DNA of 64,000 nt from assembly GCF_900168115.1 (NCBI RefSeq), contig NZ_FUZC01000001.1, positions 496,001-560,000 of the forward strand, in the 5' to 3' direction. The position numbers and the translations under genes were made by a program. The notes under the pieces are model-generated. The model was not told the DNA's origin. It saw nothing but the letters and a program-made list of their open reading frames with translations, and made no database searches. Positions within the stretch are counted from its first letter, which is position 1. Each line of letters begins with the position of its first letter. Below, one piece after another: positions 51,183 through 63,000 of this stretch. Source of the DNA: Salegentibacter salinarum. GTDB lineage: Bacteria > Bacteroidota > Bacteroidia > Flavobacteriales > Flavobacteriaceae.

Positions 51183-52895
51183 ATGAATAATTTATTTAAA
51201 ATACTCTTAGTTTTCCTTCCGCTTTGTGAGATGTGGGCACAGCCTGTAACGTCCAATATGCAATTGCAGGAATCTTTTAAAGAACTTCCACAGGAAGAGG
51301 TTTTTGTGCATTACAATTCTTCCCTTTTAATGCCCGGCGCTCAATTTTATTACAAAGTCTATGTGCTAAATACTGCTGAAAATAAATTAAGTGGACTCAG
51401 CAAAGTAGCTTATGTAGCATTGATTGATAAGAACGGTGAAGAAGTTTTTAAACATAAAATTTACCTTGAGAATGGAGTAGGAGCGAGTGATTTTTTTATT
51501 CCAAATTCGGTCAATTCGGGTCATTATAAGTTGGTAGCCTATACCCAATGGATGCAAAACGGAGGTGTTAAAAACAGCTTTAGAGCAGATCTTTTGTCCA
51601 TAAATCCATACCAGAATGAACAGGATATTATTGATACAGATAAGGAAATTAGTGCTGTGAATTTAAAAGATAATAATTCCGGTGAATTTCTTTCGCTTTC
51701 TGTACTGAAAACTACCTATGAAAAAAGGGAAAAAGTCATCCTGGAAATTTTAAATACAGAAAAGATTATAGGAAATTTTTCCATTTCAGTTAATAAGCTC
51801 GAGGAATTTGAAGTCCCCGAAAAACCAACCAGCGCTAACTATGGCAGAAATTATGAAATTGAAAATAAATCCAATTCAGAATATTTTATTCCGGAGTTAA
51901 GGGGAGAGTTACTATTGGGAAGTATTTCACCTATGCCCATCAATTCAAATCGTAAACCACAAGTTGCTTTATCAATTAATGGAAATCAACAAATTTTTAG
52001 AACTTCGGTTGTGAACAACACGGGAGAGTTTTTCGTTAACCTGGATGAAAAGTTTGATGGTGAAACCGCGCTGCTTCAGGTTTTAAACGACGAGGATTCA
52101 AATTATAAAATTCAGTTGAGGAAAAAGGAAAAAATCAATACTTCAGCCTTAGTTTTTAAAGATTACAAAATAAGTGCGGAAGCCAATGATGAAATTTTAC
52201 AACGCAGTATTCATCACCAAATAGAAAACGCTTTTTTTGAAGTAAAAGCTGATAGTCTTCCGGTTGCTGAAATGGAAAATAAAGAATTGTATCCTGGGGA
52301 ATCACAGTTATATGTACTGGATAAATATACCCGGTTTAAAACGCTAGAGGAGACTTTTGTAGAATTCATTTATTTGGCGAGAATTAGAAAAGATGAACAG
52401 GGAGAGCCTGAGTTTAGGGTAAGCGGCATTCAAAACTCCCTGGATTATGGTTTGCCGCCATTATTATTGGTAGATAATGTTTTAGTAGAAGACCATTCTC
52501 ATTTTATTAATTATCCTTCAGAAAAAGTGGAAAGTATAGAAGTTTTTCGCAATAATTTTTACCTGGGTCCTACGGTGGCGCAAGGTCTAATAAAGGTGAA
52601 AACTATTGAAGGTGATTATGTGGAAAGTTTAGATAAGCTAACCGAAATTAAAATTAAAAGTCCGCAGTTGGATAAAAATTATAGTTTTCAAAACTATAAT
52701 CAGCCTGAAAAATTTAATAGAATCCCCGATTTTAGGTATCAACTTTTCTGGATGCCTCACATTGAGCTTGAAGAGAAAAATAAGGCGATTGAATTCTTTA
52801 CTTCAGATGTTACGGGCACTTTTGAAATTAGCCTGGAAGGTTTCACTCGGGATGGAGAGCCCATTAGTTTAAAGAAACAATTTGAAGTGAAATAA
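51183..52895 (+). CDS. Exported macroglobulin-like protein with a TonB-plug-like segment
   Basis: The 570-residue protein starts at ATG 51183 with a signal peptide (1-19, EMWAQ). Residues 30-140 (EEVFVHYNSSLLMPGAQFYYKVYVLN) look like an alpha-2-macroglobulin MG2 domain. Around 420-490 the text PPLLLVDNVLVEDHSHFINYPSEKVESIEVFRNNFYLGPTVAQGLIKVKT is very like a receptor plug, but there is no barrel and no plug-linked sequence around it. It closes the four-gene TonB module. It may act as a partner of the receptor or of a surface complex; function is inferred from position only. Confidence 0.75.
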   Translation: MNNLFKILLVFLPLCEMWAQPVTSNMQLQESFKELPQEEVFVHYNSSLLMPGAQFYYKVYVLNTAENKLSGLSKVAYVALIDKNGEEVFKHKIYLENGVGASDFFIPNSVNSGHYKLVAYTQWMQNGGVKNSFRADLLSINPYQNEQDIIDTDKEISAVNLKDNNSGEFLSLSVLKTTYEKREKVILEILNTEKIIGNFSISVNKLEEFEVPEKPTSANYGRNYEIENKSNSEYFIPELRGELLLGSISPMPINSNRKPQVALSINGNQQIFRTSVVNNTGEFFVNLDEKFDGETALLQVLNDEDSNYKIQLRKKEKINTSALVFKDYKISAEANDEILQRSIHHQIENAFFEVKADSLPVAEMENKELYPGESQLYVLDKYTRFKTLEETFVEFIYLARIRKDEQGEPEFRVSGIQNSLDYGLPPLLLVDNVLVEDHSHFINYPSEKVESIEVFRNNFYLGPTVAQGLIKVKTIEGDYVESLDKLTEIKIKSPQLDKNYSFQNYNQPEKFNRIPDFRYQLFWMPHIELEEKNKAIEFFTSDVTGTFEISLEGFTRDGEPISLKKQFEVK

Positions 52896-52912
52896 ACTTT
52901 TCTCAAGGCTAA

Positions 52913-55120
<2,208 letters not shown>

Positions 55121-55165
55121 TTCGTATAATGTAGAATTTAGATTGTATACTGTAAAAAATAAAGT

Positions 55166-55200
55166 TGAAACCCTCGTCAATTGGGCGGGGGTTTCCTTTT
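55166..55200 (+). terminator. Terminator after the GH97 gene
   Basis: GAAACCC and GGGTTTC pair, with extra CG pairs, around a loop of about 15 bases, followed by CTTTTT. Confidence 0.75.
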
Positions 55201-55365
55201 TAGAAACCTTAATTCAGTAGAAATTAATAAATAATTTATAGTTTTAAGCAGAGTTGATCAATCACAATTGCCAGAGCTCTACTTTGGGATGGGGTTTTAC
55301 GATTTAGCATCGTTCAATATATGGCACTGAGATTTTTATAAATTAATAGCTATAAATTCTATAAT

Positions 55366-56732
55366 TTGAACATAAGTCAATTCATAGAAAATACCTTTAA
55401 AAATCTTATTCCGGCGCCCTTTACTTTAGCGGTGCTGCTTACGCTAATTACGCTTTTTGTCGCATTTTTCTTTACCGACCAAACAAGCATCACTTCTGCA
55501 ATTCAAATCCTCGATTTCTGGCAAACAGGGATGTGGGATCCTGCCCTCATCGTCTTTATGGTGCAAATGATGCTCATTTTGGTTCTAGGACACGTTTTAG
55601 TGCTTAGCAAACCTGTTTCCTGGCTTACGAGTCAGTTAACTAAAATTGTGACCGGAAATGCAAGCGCAGTGATTATTGTTTCGGTTTCCACAATGCTGGT
55701 GGCGTTTTTTAATTGGGGTTTGGGATTAATCTTCGGGGCTATAATGGCCAGAAAAGTAGCCGAAGCAGCTCCACCCGCGGATTTAAAATTAATTATCCCT
55801 TAATTGGAGCAGCCGGTTACGTGGGTTTAATGGTGTGGCACGGCGGAATGAGCGGTAGTGCACCACTAAAAGCCGCACAGAACGGGCATTTGGCCAGTCT
55901 TTTTCCGGGCGCAGATTCTGAGTTTCTTTCACAGTTACCTAACAACCTTCCTACTTCATGTACTATTTTTTCCTATTGGAATTTATTGATTTTCGCAATT
56001 TTATTGGTATTAATTCCGCTAACGCTCTATCTTCTTTCCAGAATCAGCGGAATAAAAACAGTGAAAACTGAATATGAAACAAAATCACATCACATCGCAA
56101 GAATTACGGGTGCCGAAAAATTAGACCATTCAAAATGGTTGAGGTTAGTTTTTGGGATTTTACTGCTTACAGCTTTTTTTGCGAGTTATTCCGAAGAACT
56201 TTTAATAGGGAATCTAACCCCTAATATGCTAAATTTTCTGATGCTATGCTTGTGTATATTGTTGCACGATTCTTTCTTTTCATTCTTAAAAGCTTTGCAG
56301 GAAGCGATTGGAGGAGCGGCTGCAATTTTAATTCAGTTTCCGTTGTATTTTGGGATTATGGGCGTAATGCGCGAAACGGGTTTAGTTGGAGATATTTCCA
56401 GCTTTTTTGCAAGTATCGCTACAGATGTTAGTCTGCCGGTTTACAGTTTCTTCAGTGCAGGTTTAGTAAATATTTTTGTTCCCAGTGGTGGTGGTCAATG
56501 GGCAGTACAGGGTCCCATTATCCTGGAAAGTGCTTTAAAACTTGGAGTTCCGCTAAACAAAGCGGTGATGGCTCTGGCCTACGGAGATCAAATAACCAAT
56601 ATGCTGCAACCATTTTGGGCTTTACCATTGCTTGCAATTACAAAACTAAAAGCTCGCGAAATTCTTCCTTATACCCTGGTGATGATGCTGGTGGGAACAT
56701 TGGTTTATATAACCGGGTTGTTATTGGTATAA
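55366..56732 (+). pseudogene. AtoE family short-chain fatty acid transporter interrupted by a -1 frameshift
   Basis: The first frame runs from a TTG at 55366 (ISQFIENTFKNLIPAPFTLAVLLT) to a stop at 55803. The -1 frame then continues seamlessly as INYPLIGAAGYVGLMVWHGGMSGSAP to 56732. Together they give about 455 residues with the normal AtoE (short-chain fatty acid transporter) layout and conserved WHGG and PSGGGQWAVQGPI motifs. The break sits at TTTAAAA (55782-55788), read T_TTA_AAA in the first frame, which is a perfect -1 slippery heptamer. Either translation shifts there, or one A was lost from a run of A (in the genome or in the data). Confidence 0.85.
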
Positions 56733-56811
56733 GTAATTTCAGATAAATTGAAAAAATCACTAATAACAGTTTAAGATTTCTTATTTTATATAGGAATCAA
56801 TTTTTCTCATT

Positions 56812-57282
56812 ATGGTGCCACCCAAGAATAATCCGATAAAAAGGCATGAAGCCATTCAACCTTTAAGCAGAGAGCACCACCAGGGGCTTTTACTTTGCTG
56901 GAAAATCAGGAAAGGTATTGAAACCGGTGTGGAACTGCAGCGTATAAAAAATTATACCGATTGGTTTTGGAAAAACCAGTTACAGGAACATTTTAGAATT
57001 GAAGAAAAATATGTATTTCCGGTTTTAGGTGCCAAAAATGTATTGGTAAAACAAGCCTTGGAAGAGCACGAACATCTCGCATCATTATTCTGTCAGAATA
57101 ATGATATTGCCCTTGCATTAGAAATGATTAAAAACGATTTGGAAGGTCATATTAGGTTTGAAGAACGGGTACTTTTTAATGAAATTCAGGAGAAAGCTTC
57201 AGCAGAAGAACTTCAGTATATTGAACAACACCACGGCAAAGAAATCTCCTGCGGGGTTTGGGAAGATGAATTCTGGGATTAA
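56812..57282 (+). CDS. Hemerythrin-domain protein
   Basis: The 156-residue protein has the four-helix hemerythrin pattern with candidate iron ligands in REHHQGLLL (about 22-29), EHFRIEEKYVFP, LEEHEHLA and HIRFEERVLFNEIQE, and HHGKE near the C-terminus. It probably binds a di-iron centre, with a role in oxygen or redox handling; cytosolic, no signal. It is unrelated to its neighbours and converges on a membrane protein gene 20 bases downstream. Confidence 0.85.
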   Translation: MVPPKNNPIKRHEAIQPLSREHHQGLLLCWKIRKGIETGVELQRIKNYTDWFWKNQLQEHFRIEEKYVFPVLGAKNVLVKQALEEHEHLASLFCQNNDIALALEMIKNDLEGHIRFEERVLFNEIQEKASAEELQYIEQHHGKEISCGVWEDEFWD

Positions 57283-57301
57283 ATTTATCTAATTCATAAA
57301 C

Positions 57302-58531
57302 TTATGCAGCTTTTCGTAAATGTTGCCTACCAGTCACTTCCTGTTTTAACCTAAAAACAGTGTCTTTTTCATAGGCCAGAAAATAATAGATCACAAAGAA
57401 CAGGAAATACATAATCATTGATTTCTGTCTAAGGATTATTCCAAGATTAGACATTACAAATGTCATTGCAAAAGAGGTAGTAAAAAATAAGATTAGGCTG
57501 AGTTTTACGTGGCCCGGAGCTGTTTTTAAGAATCCGAAAAAACTCTTTTTAAACAATTTCCCGAACAACAATAAATAGACTAAATTTTCTATAGAAACTA
57601 TTACTCCCATAATTCCGGGGGCATCAAAAAACAGGGGTCTAAACCAAAAAGTAAAGAATTTTTCTAAAAGCGAATAATCTGTCATTGGTACACCCGATGT
57701 GGCATTATCAAGGTTGTTGGATCGGTTTTCAGTAAACGATAAGAAATCTGCAATTAGGTTTTGAGAATTCCCAAGGTTTACCACATCCAGAATTTGTTTA
57801 TGAAAAAGCAATAAAACCCCGGTTATAGCGCCAACAAAAATGGCTTTTTGCTTTAAACTAATCTGATTTTTATTGATGAATATACTCAGCAACCCGGCTC
57901 CGGCCAGTAGTAAAAACATATGTGGTCTTATGGCAAAAACCAGTAAGGATCCTAAACTTAAACTATAAATTCTGGTTTGGGGTTTTCTAAGTGCATAAGC
58001 GAATAACATTAAGCCTAAAAAGATAGGTGCTCCTTTGCCCAGAGATGCCGTCCAGAAGTGCATATTTGGTAGAAAAAGAATCAGAACCAAAAAATCTATT
58101 TTTTTAAAGATCTTGATATTTATAGCTATATTTTCTTTGAAAAATAAGTAGGCATAAACAAAACCCATAAAACCAATCCAGCTAAAAAGCAACATCATCA
58201 TTTCGTAGCTGAAGCCGAAGAAATTTATAAATGGATAGGATAGAAAATCTATAAAAGATGTTCCGGTTTCTAAAAATCCGCTCCAGGTTTTCCCCTCTTT
58301 TCCCGATACGCTGAAATAGCGCTTTGAATCTGAAGGATTAAAAAAGGCGTAGGTGTAATAAACTCCGGCAAAGATTAGATGATAATAGAACAATTTATTC
58401 ATCAGGTTTGCTGAGAAAAAATCGTGTTTTTCACTAATCATTTTGAAAATATATTGGTTTGCCAGGTGCAAAAACGGAATAAGCATTACCGCCTGCAACA
58501 GGTTATGAATTAGGTTTATATCTGGGGACAT
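57302..58531 (-). CDS. Polytopic membrane protein, polymerase- or EpsG-like
   Basis: The 409-residue protein has about ten transmembrane helices and short loops; examples are FGFSYEMMMLLFSWIGFMGFVYAYLFF, FLVLILFLPNMHFWTASLGKGAPIFLGLMLFAYALRKP and FIRPHMFLLLAGAGLLSIFI-like stretches. The LPNMHFWTASLGKG loop is of the kind seen in EpsG/Wzy-type exopolysaccharide proteins. No glycosyltransferase or polysaccharide genes are near, so the function is open. Its start is 203 bases from the stop of the large BamA-like gene upstream on the same strand. Confidence 0.72.
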   Translation of the reverse strand: MSPDINLIHNLLQAVMLIPFLHLANQYIFKMISEKHDFFSANLMNKLFYYHLIFAGVYYTYAFFNPSDSKRYFSVSGKEGKTWSGFLETGTSFIDFLSYPFINFFGFSYEMMMLLFSWIGFMGFVYAYLFFKENIAINIKIFKKIDFLVLILFLPNMHFWTASLGKGAPIFLGLMLFAYALRKPQTRIYSLSLGSLLVFAIRPHMFLLLAGAGLLSIFINKNQISLKQKAIFVGAITGVLLLFHKQILDVVNLGNSQNLIADFLSFTENRSNNLDNATSGVPMTDYSLLEKFFTFWFRPLFFDAPGIMGVIVSIENLVYLLLFGKLFKKSFFGFLKTAPGHVKLSLILFFTTSFAMTFVMSNLGIILRQKSMIMYFLFFVIYYFLAYEKDTVFRLKQEVTGRQHLRKAA

Positions 58532-58680
58532 TTTTTAAAATCTATTTATCCCCTTAAAACCAATTTTCTTACCTAAAACTTTTAATTATGATAGCTTTAA
58601 GTTTTAAGCCAATAATTAACTGAATTTAAGTCTATAACGATGAAATATTTCGAAGTTAACAATTCTTTCAAATTCGAAAA

Positions 58681-58710
58681 CTGTGAACTTCTACAGAAGT
58701 GTTTCCACAG
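58681..58710 (-). terminator. Hairpin downstream of the large outer-membrane protein gene
   Basis: CTGTG (58681-58685) with CACAG (58706-58710), and ACTTC with GAAGT nested, form a two-part stem with a TACA loop. On the minus strand it is followed by TTTTCG. It lies 25 bases beyond the stop of the 58735 gene. Confidence 0.5.
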
Positions 58711-58734
58711 GTGTGTAAATTTCAACAATGGAAT

Positions 58735-61700
58735 TTAGAATTTAAAACCAAAGGTGAAGGTTAACCTTCCGCCATCGTCTCCGTAATAATAGCCCGTATT
58801 AGCTGTAAAAGCGTTAAAGCCATTAATCCAGATAGATCCGCCATAGTTGTTTCTCCATTTATCTGAAGTAGAATCCTCTTCCCAAACACGTCCGTAATCA
58901 AAGCCTGCGCTTACTCCAATTTGAAGCGGAATAAAATTGGTTCGGATTCGGCTTATTCCAACCCTAAGATCGGTAGAGTGGTAGAAAGATTGTTTCCCGT
59001 TGAAACGTTCCCAACGATAGGCTCTCAGGTTTTCGTTTCCGCCTAGGATAGCACCATCATAGTACTCATAATTATCCCCGAAGATGGCTTTACCGCCAAC
59101 TTTTGTTGCTAAAACTGCAATTCCGCTTTCGTGCAACGGATAATCTATTGCCAGCGACGGACTCAAATAGGCAAATTCGTTATTGTAGCCGTCAATATTG
59201 GTTTTATACCCCGTGGTGATATCAGCTTCAAATCCGCGGGAAGGATATGATGGATTATCCCGATTTTCATAGTGGTAATTGACTTCCCCACCTGCATAAA
59301 GTTGCCGTTCAAAAAGGTCATTATCTTCAGAAAAAGCATCAGCTATAAATCGTTCTTCATCATAGGATACTTCTCTGGATTGTAAAAAGGGCTTCGCATA
59401 AAAACTTCCGCCGGAATTTCCGCGCCATATTAATGAAGGAGCAATTTCCCATTGTTCTATTCTTACCCTGTTATAATCCCGGCCATCAGCATCGCGATCG
59501 TATTCAGAATTTATTCCTTCTCCAAAATAATTTACTGCAAAATTAGGACTGGTATAACGCGCAGCAATTCCCAGGTTCCAGTTATAGAAAATATGGGCAA
59601 ATTCCCCAAAATACCCTACTTCAAACCCATTGGTTGCAAAATAATATGATGCATCAAAAGTATGTTGGGTATTAAAAGGATTATTAGTGAGACCGTAAGT
59701 TGTGAAAGTGTCTCTTAAGCCTAGTGATAGGCCTTCATCTCCATTGTAATCTACCTGGGGCATAATTTTATTCTCACTTTTCTTACGCTTATCGGGATCA
59801 AAAGCGTTGATCTCATAAGAATCTACCAACCATTTTTTAGATTTTGGGTTTTCAATAATGTTCTCTTTACTTTTCTGATCGAATAATTTTACGTTTCTAG
59901 TATTTTCAAAATTATAAATGTCTTTTCCTTCTCCACCTACTATTTTTAATTTTATAGGATTATCTCCTTCCCCGGTTACACTAAAGCTGTCTTCATTATC
60001 TAAACCATAAATCCAAATTTCTTCAGTTTCATCGGCCTTATAGGTGTGATTAAAAGTTTCGTTGCCATCTTCATCTTTTACAATTACTTCGGTTAAACCA
60101 TCATTTTTTCTCGTAATTATAAAGCTATCGTCTTCTTTTGTGCCGGTTAGAACCTGGAAATCATTTAAATATTTGTAATATCTCCTGGCAATATCCTCAA
60201 GGTTTTCACGGCGTTTTTTAAGATTTGCTTTTATGCTGTCTATAGTTTCATCCTGAACATTTTCTGGTAAAAGTGCGAAAGATTTTTCAATTTCTTCGTC
60301 GGTTAATTTCTCCTGAATAAAATCTACCTGTTCCTTCCATTGGTTCCATCCTGCATTTTTAATAATTCTTTGATCTAATGAATATCCTGAAAGATTGAAC
60401 CATTTTACGTTATCTACATTCTCATCATAAGTTTCCATTTTCCTCACTAATGGAAAACCAAGTTTAACAAGATCTAAAACAGGGCCATCGTATTTAGGAA
60501 AGGCGAAATCACGGTCTCTCGGGATTGGCCTATAGGATTTTTTCCCGTTGTCTTCTTCGAATTCTGCCCATCGCCACTGGTCAAAATGCCTGTCCCAGTC
60601 ACCCACAAGCATATCTAATAAGCGTGCTTTTATAAACTCGCCTTCATCGGGTTGGTTGTCTTTGCTTTCTTTTAAAGCGATTAAAAAGTCGGTAGTGCTT
60701 AAAATGTCGTTAGGTTGTCCAAATCTTTCAAATTGTTTGTTCTCATCACCTACGTGAGCTTCAAACATATATAATTCGTCACCATAGTCGTCATTATTGG
60801 TACCCAGGGCTTTTTGTTTTGGCACATAATAAATATCCGGGTGACCGGCAATAATATCAAGGGTTTCAGTAATACGATTTAAAGAGAAAGGTGCATAAGG
60901 ATGGGCAGTTGTAAATAGGTCTAAAGCATAACGCTGGGCAACTGTATTTTCTATATAATCTTTTATGTAATGATCTTTTATGGCTGCAGCCTGTAAAAAG
61001 CGGGTGGCACTCTTTCTAAGGGCACGAATGGTAAATTCATGATCCTCTTCGCCAATAAACCTGAGAGATCGCGACTGCATGCCGCCACCTTCTTTTAAAG
61101 GTTCCAGATCACCATCCAGGGTATCTAAGAATAATACTCGGGCATCTATTTTTTTACTGTAAACATCTCTATAATGATCACCCCAAATAAGGCTGTAAAA
61201 TTTAGATTTATCAGTTTCTTCTTCAGAGTAAATTGAAGCGCTAACGGTATCTCCAACCTGTTCCTTGGTTTTATAAGAAACCTCTTCCATTCGGCTTTCT
61301 TTCCGCTTTATTGGAGCTGTAAAGATTAAGCTATCTTCCAAAGGTTTAACTTCATAGAATTCAGCAAGTGAACTTCTATCTTTAAAGATCTTTAATTTGG
61401 CATATCCCATTTTCGTAGAAGCAAAATGCTCGTCTTTTCTCACTTTTGCTTTTTGAATATCTTTAGTATAGCCGCTGATTATTTGAGGGATACCATCGTC
61501 TTTTAGAAACTGCATATTGGCATCATTTCCGGAAACAAAAATTACATCGTCAAACTGGCTGGCAATAGTTTCCAGGCGACCACGCAGGTAACTATATTCT
61601 TCGTTATAATATGCCTGGGGAGAAAAACCGCCAATTTTTTCAAAGAATCCATTTTTGGTGTTGCTTAAAACAGGATGAGGTACCGAAACCACAATGGTTT

Positions 61701-62328
61701 TTCCATGATTATCTTTAATGTCATCTTTAAATTCTATGAAAAATTGTTCCCTGGTTTTTATTTCACATTTGGTATTGATGATGGGGTGCTCGTCCCAGTC
61801 TTCCAGGTACCACTGCGAGTCTACAGTAATTAATTCTACCTGGTCTGTAATTCCATTGCGTTCTAAAGGGCAACCATCATCCGGCCAAACTTCAATATTA
61901 GATTGATTATCCTGTAAAAAGGATTCTAAATCGTCTATTGCACCCTGACCTTCTTTAGTCCATTCATTATAGCCGGGCGTGAAAATAACATCGCCATTAA
62001 AATCTTTAAGCGGTTCTAAAAGGTATTTTTTTAGTAATTCTTGATAGGCTTCGCGCTCTCTTTCATTTTTTGGATAACCTTTAGGTTTAAGAAAATTCCC
62101 GGGTACCAAAAGAGTAGCCTTTTCTTCTTTTTGAGAAGCTTCTACTATAGATTTCATTATTTTGCCAGCATCCCCTTCTAAATCGTTGCCAATATTCCCA
62201 GCGACATAAAAAGTATGTTCTAAGGCTTTGGCATTTTGATTTTCAGCAGGGCCATTTTCCTGGGCACCGGCAAAAAAAACCGTAAGTATAAAAATATTTA
62301 GAAATAAAAGTGTATTAATCTTCCCCAT
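58735..62328 (-). CDS. Giant outer-membrane protein: degenerate metallophosphatase, kinase-like segment and BamA/TamA-like barrel
   Basis: Start is ATG 62328, giving 1197 residues with a signal peptide (1-22). Residues about 38-290 follow a calcineurin-type phosphatase layout, but the metal ligands are lost: VAGNIG in place of a GDxG, VPGNFL for GDN, TPGYNEW (117-123) for GNHDW, and SGNDAN (276-281) for GHxH. Residues 490-620 hold GDWDRHFDQW (576-585) and PIPRDRDFAFP (601-611), the order and spacing seen in PI4K/HipA-type kinases. From about 830 to 1197 is an Omp85-like beta-barrel ending in Phe (LTFTFGFKF). The combination is rare; function is unknown. Confidence 0.82.
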   Translation of the reverse strand: MGKINTLLFLNIFILTVFFAGAQENGPAENQNAKALEHTFYVAGNIGNDLEGDAGKIMKSIVEASQKEEKATLLVPGNFLKPKGYPKNEREREAYQELLKKYLLEPLKDFNGDVIFTPGYNEWTKEGQGAIDDLESFLQDNQSNIEVWPDDGCPLERNGITDQVELITVDSQWYLEDWDEHPIINTKCEIKTREQFFIEFKDDIKDNHGKTIVVSVPHPVLSNTKNGFFEKIGGFSPQAYYNEEYSYLRGRLETIASQFDDVIFVSGNDANMQFLKDDGIPQIISGYTKDIQKAKVRKDEHFASTKMGYAKLKIFKDRSSLAEFYEVKPLEDSLIFTAPIKRKESRMEEVSYKTKEQVGDTVSASIYSEEETDKSKFYSLIWGDHYRDVYSKKIDARVLFLDTLDGDLEPLKEGGGMQSRSLRFIGEEDHEFTIRALRKSATRFLQAAAIKDHYIKDYIENTVAQRYALDLFTTAHPYAPFSLNRITETLDIIAGHPDIYYVPKQKALGTNNDDYGDELYMFEAHVGDENKQFERFGQPNDILSTTDFLIALKESKDNQPDEGEFIKARLLDMLVGDWDRHFDQWRWAEFEEDNGKKSYRPIPRDRDFAFPKYDGPVLDLVKLGFPLVRKMETYDENVDNVKWFNLSGYSLDQRIIKNAGWNQWKEQVDFIQEKLTDEEIEKSFALLPENVQDETIDSIKANLKKRRENLEDIARRYYKYLNDFQVLTGTKEDDSFIITRKNDGLTEVIVKDEDGNETFNHTYKADETEEIWIYGLDNEDSFSVTGEGDNPIKLKIVGGEGKDIYNFENTRNVKLFDQKSKENIIENPKSKKWLVDSYEINAFDPDKRKKSENKIMPQVDYNGDEGLSLGLRDTFTTYGLTNNPFNTQHTFDASYYFATNGFEVGYFGEFAHIFYNWNLGIAARYTSPNFAVNYFGEGINSEYDRDADGRDYNRVRIEQWEIAPSLIWRGNSGGSFYAKPFLQSREVSYDEERFIADAFSEDNDLFERQLYAGGEVNYHYENRDNPSYPSRGFEADITTGYKTNIDGYNNEFAYLSPSLAIDYPLHESGIAVLATKVGGKAIFGDNYEYYDGAILGGNENLRAYRWERFNGKQSFYHSTDLRVGISRIRTNFIPLQIGVSAGFDYGRVWEEDSTSDKWRNNYGGSIWINGFNAFTANTGYYYGDDGGRLTFTFGFKF

Positions 62329-62453
62329 GTGTAAGTGCAAAGTTTGAATTAGAATAAAATCCAATTTTTTAAAAAACGGCGATACAACAATAGGTTTTAA
62401 CGCATTATAACACTTGTCTTTAGTAAGTCTTTAACGTTGGTTAATTGAGTGAA

Positions 62454-62903
62454 TTAATTTAAATTTCGCTTCTCTATAAAAAAGCGTTTAAGTAATGCTG
62501 AAGCCTCTTTTGCCAGAATACCGGATTTTACTTCGGTTTTTGGATGCAGTTTAACCCCGGTTTTTCGGTAACCGCGCTGTTTATCTTCTGCAGCGAAAAT
62601 CAGTTTTGAAATTTGGCTCCAATATAAAGCACCCGCGCACATTTGGCAGGGCTCCAGGCTCACATACATGGTGCAATCTTTTAAATATTTTCCGCCGATA
62701 AAACTGGCAGCAGCGGTTATAGCCTGCATTTCGGCGTGAGCGGTCACATCGTTCAAGGTTTCGGTTAAATTATGTCCGCGAGCGATTACCTGATTATTAA
62801 TCACCACCACAACCCCAACAGGAATTTCGCCTCTTTCAAAAGCTTTTTCGGCTTCATCCAGGGCTTTTCGCATAAAATATTCGTCATCGTAAGGCTGCAG
62901 CAT
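62454..62903 (-). CDS. tadA: Nucleoside deaminase, TadA-like
   Basis: The 149-residue enzyme has the zinc and catalytic motifs of tRNA adenosine deaminases: HAEMQAI (with the catalytic Glu) and PCQMCAGA. TadA converts A34 to inosine in tRNA-Arg(ACG). The C-terminal helix ends KRFFIEKRN. The length is normal. The region before it shows a TATCTTTC box with one mismatch. The neighbour dxs is divergent. Confidence 0.92.
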   Translation of the reverse strand: MLQPYDDEYFMRKALDEAEKAFERGEIPVGVVVVINNQVIARGHNLTETLNDVTAHAEMQAITAAASFIGGKYLKDCTMYVSLEPCQMCAGALYWSQISKLIFAAEDKQRGYRKTGVKLHPKTEVKSGILAKEASALLKRFFIEKRNLN

Positions 62904-62986
62904 TTAAATAATCTTTTCCACGGAAAGATAAAAATTATAAAATTAGCTTCTGAACAAATCCTTATAAGAAATAAGTTTTCAAAGCT

Positions 62987-62994
62987 TAACTTTG
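62987..62994 (+). promoter_or_regulatory. -7 box of dxs, probably leaderless
   Basis: TAACTTTG then C matches TAnnTTTGC and lies six bases before the dxs ATG at 63001. Confidence 0.55.
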
Positions 62995-63000
62995 CGCACT

